Source: Caldisericaceae bacterium
GTDB taxonomy: Bacteria > Caldisericota > Caldisericia > Caldisericales > Caldisericaceae
DNA length: 64,000 nucleotides
Direction of reading: 5' to 3'
Assembly: GCA_027023025.1 (NCBI GenBank)
Contig: JALVXB010000021.1
Span: 51,387 to 115,386, forward strand
The notes beneath the pieces were generated by a model. The model searched no databases. It had not been told where the DNA came from and worked only from the letters and a program-made list of their open reading frames with translations. Both the position numbers and the translations under genes were made by a program. Below, piece after piece: positions 63,980 through 64,000 of the stretch (position 1 is its first letter; each line of letters starts with the position of its first letter).

Positions 63980-64000
63980 ACTAAAAGCAAAATTTTCGAA

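Larger units (their letters stand above)
63751..64000 (+). repeat. perfect 123-bp tandem repeat, two full units and the start of a third
   Basis: Unit 1 spans 63751-63873 and unit 2 spans 63874-63996 with no difference between them; the third begins at 63997 and the window ends in it. Each unit has its own Shine-Dalgarno and a complete small ORF. The period is a multiple of three (41 codons). Absence of any sequence divergence suggests recent amplification or gene conversion. Confidence 0.97.

Overview
The window is a gene-dense, AT-rich bacterial chromosome segment with nothing that looks like a plasmid or phage. Rubrerythrin plus rubredoxin, ATP-dependent PEP carboxykinase, a three-subunit xanthine dehydrogenase-type molybdo-hydroxylase and an oxamate carbamoyltransferase (AllF/G/H-type) set suggest an anaerobic heterotroph. 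The order rapZ-yvcK-whiA-rpoN-gap-pgk-secG is Firmicutes-like, but copper-amine-oxidase-like cell-surface modules and general composition would also fit a deep lineage such as Caldisericota. The species cannot be fixed from the sequence; that assignment is inference.

Layout. 0-9.5 kb: a deoxyribosyltransferase-like gene, a NitT/TauT-type ABC importer with a DUF364 protein, a DUF2148 protein, a DMT permease, an AlkA-type glycosylase, and a small accessory patch (DUF6508-like and GIY-YIG proteins) ending in a hairpin-type repeat. 9.5-13 kb: operon of an iron-type alcohol dehydrogenase, a CDF metal exporter with a NifX-like tail, and an MFS exporter. 13-19 kb: rubrerythrin-rubredoxin, a DUF4332 protein, the nurA-thiI-DUF123-plsY operon and a DUF401 membrane protein. 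19-22 kb: an UgpABE-type sugar or glycerol-phosphate ABC importer. 22.3-23.5 kb: gene-free, with decayed repeats. 23.5-30.7 kb: three tRNAs and the glycolysis/cell-envelope regulation cluster. 30.7-46.7 kb: two DUF4388 proteins, clpC-lepA-hemW, gyrB-gyrA, an AI-2E family permease, rplU-rpmA-obg-nadD-yqeK and three more tRNAs. 46.8-50.2 kb: pckA and a surface protein. 50.2-61.1 kb: one long minus-strand cluster for uptake and oxidation of a purine-like heterocycle (NCS2 permease, xanthine dehydrogenase subunits, a cyclase-family hydrolase, AllG, AllF and AllH homologues). 61.2-63.7 kb: a degenerate SDR, a second plsY, and rlmN. The window ends inside a perfect 123-bp tandem repeat whose every unit encodes the same 28-residue hydrophobic peptide behind a full Shine-Dalgarno sequence.

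Most genes carry strong Shine-Dalgarno sequences, and several promoters match TTGACA/TATAAT with 16-17 bp spacing. Against that background three genes (rapZ, nurA, the DUF401 gene) and possibly a fourth have a -10 box only 5-7 nt before the start codon and no Shine-Dalgarno, so they look leaderless. Other unusual points: obg has no normal start codon for its conserved N terminus (ACG is the best candidate); one tRNA-Leu has an A34 anticodon (AAG); the N-terminal segment of the AllG homologue seems to be a separate 58-residue gene; and a structured leader plus a 13-codon ORF lies before the NCS2 permease.
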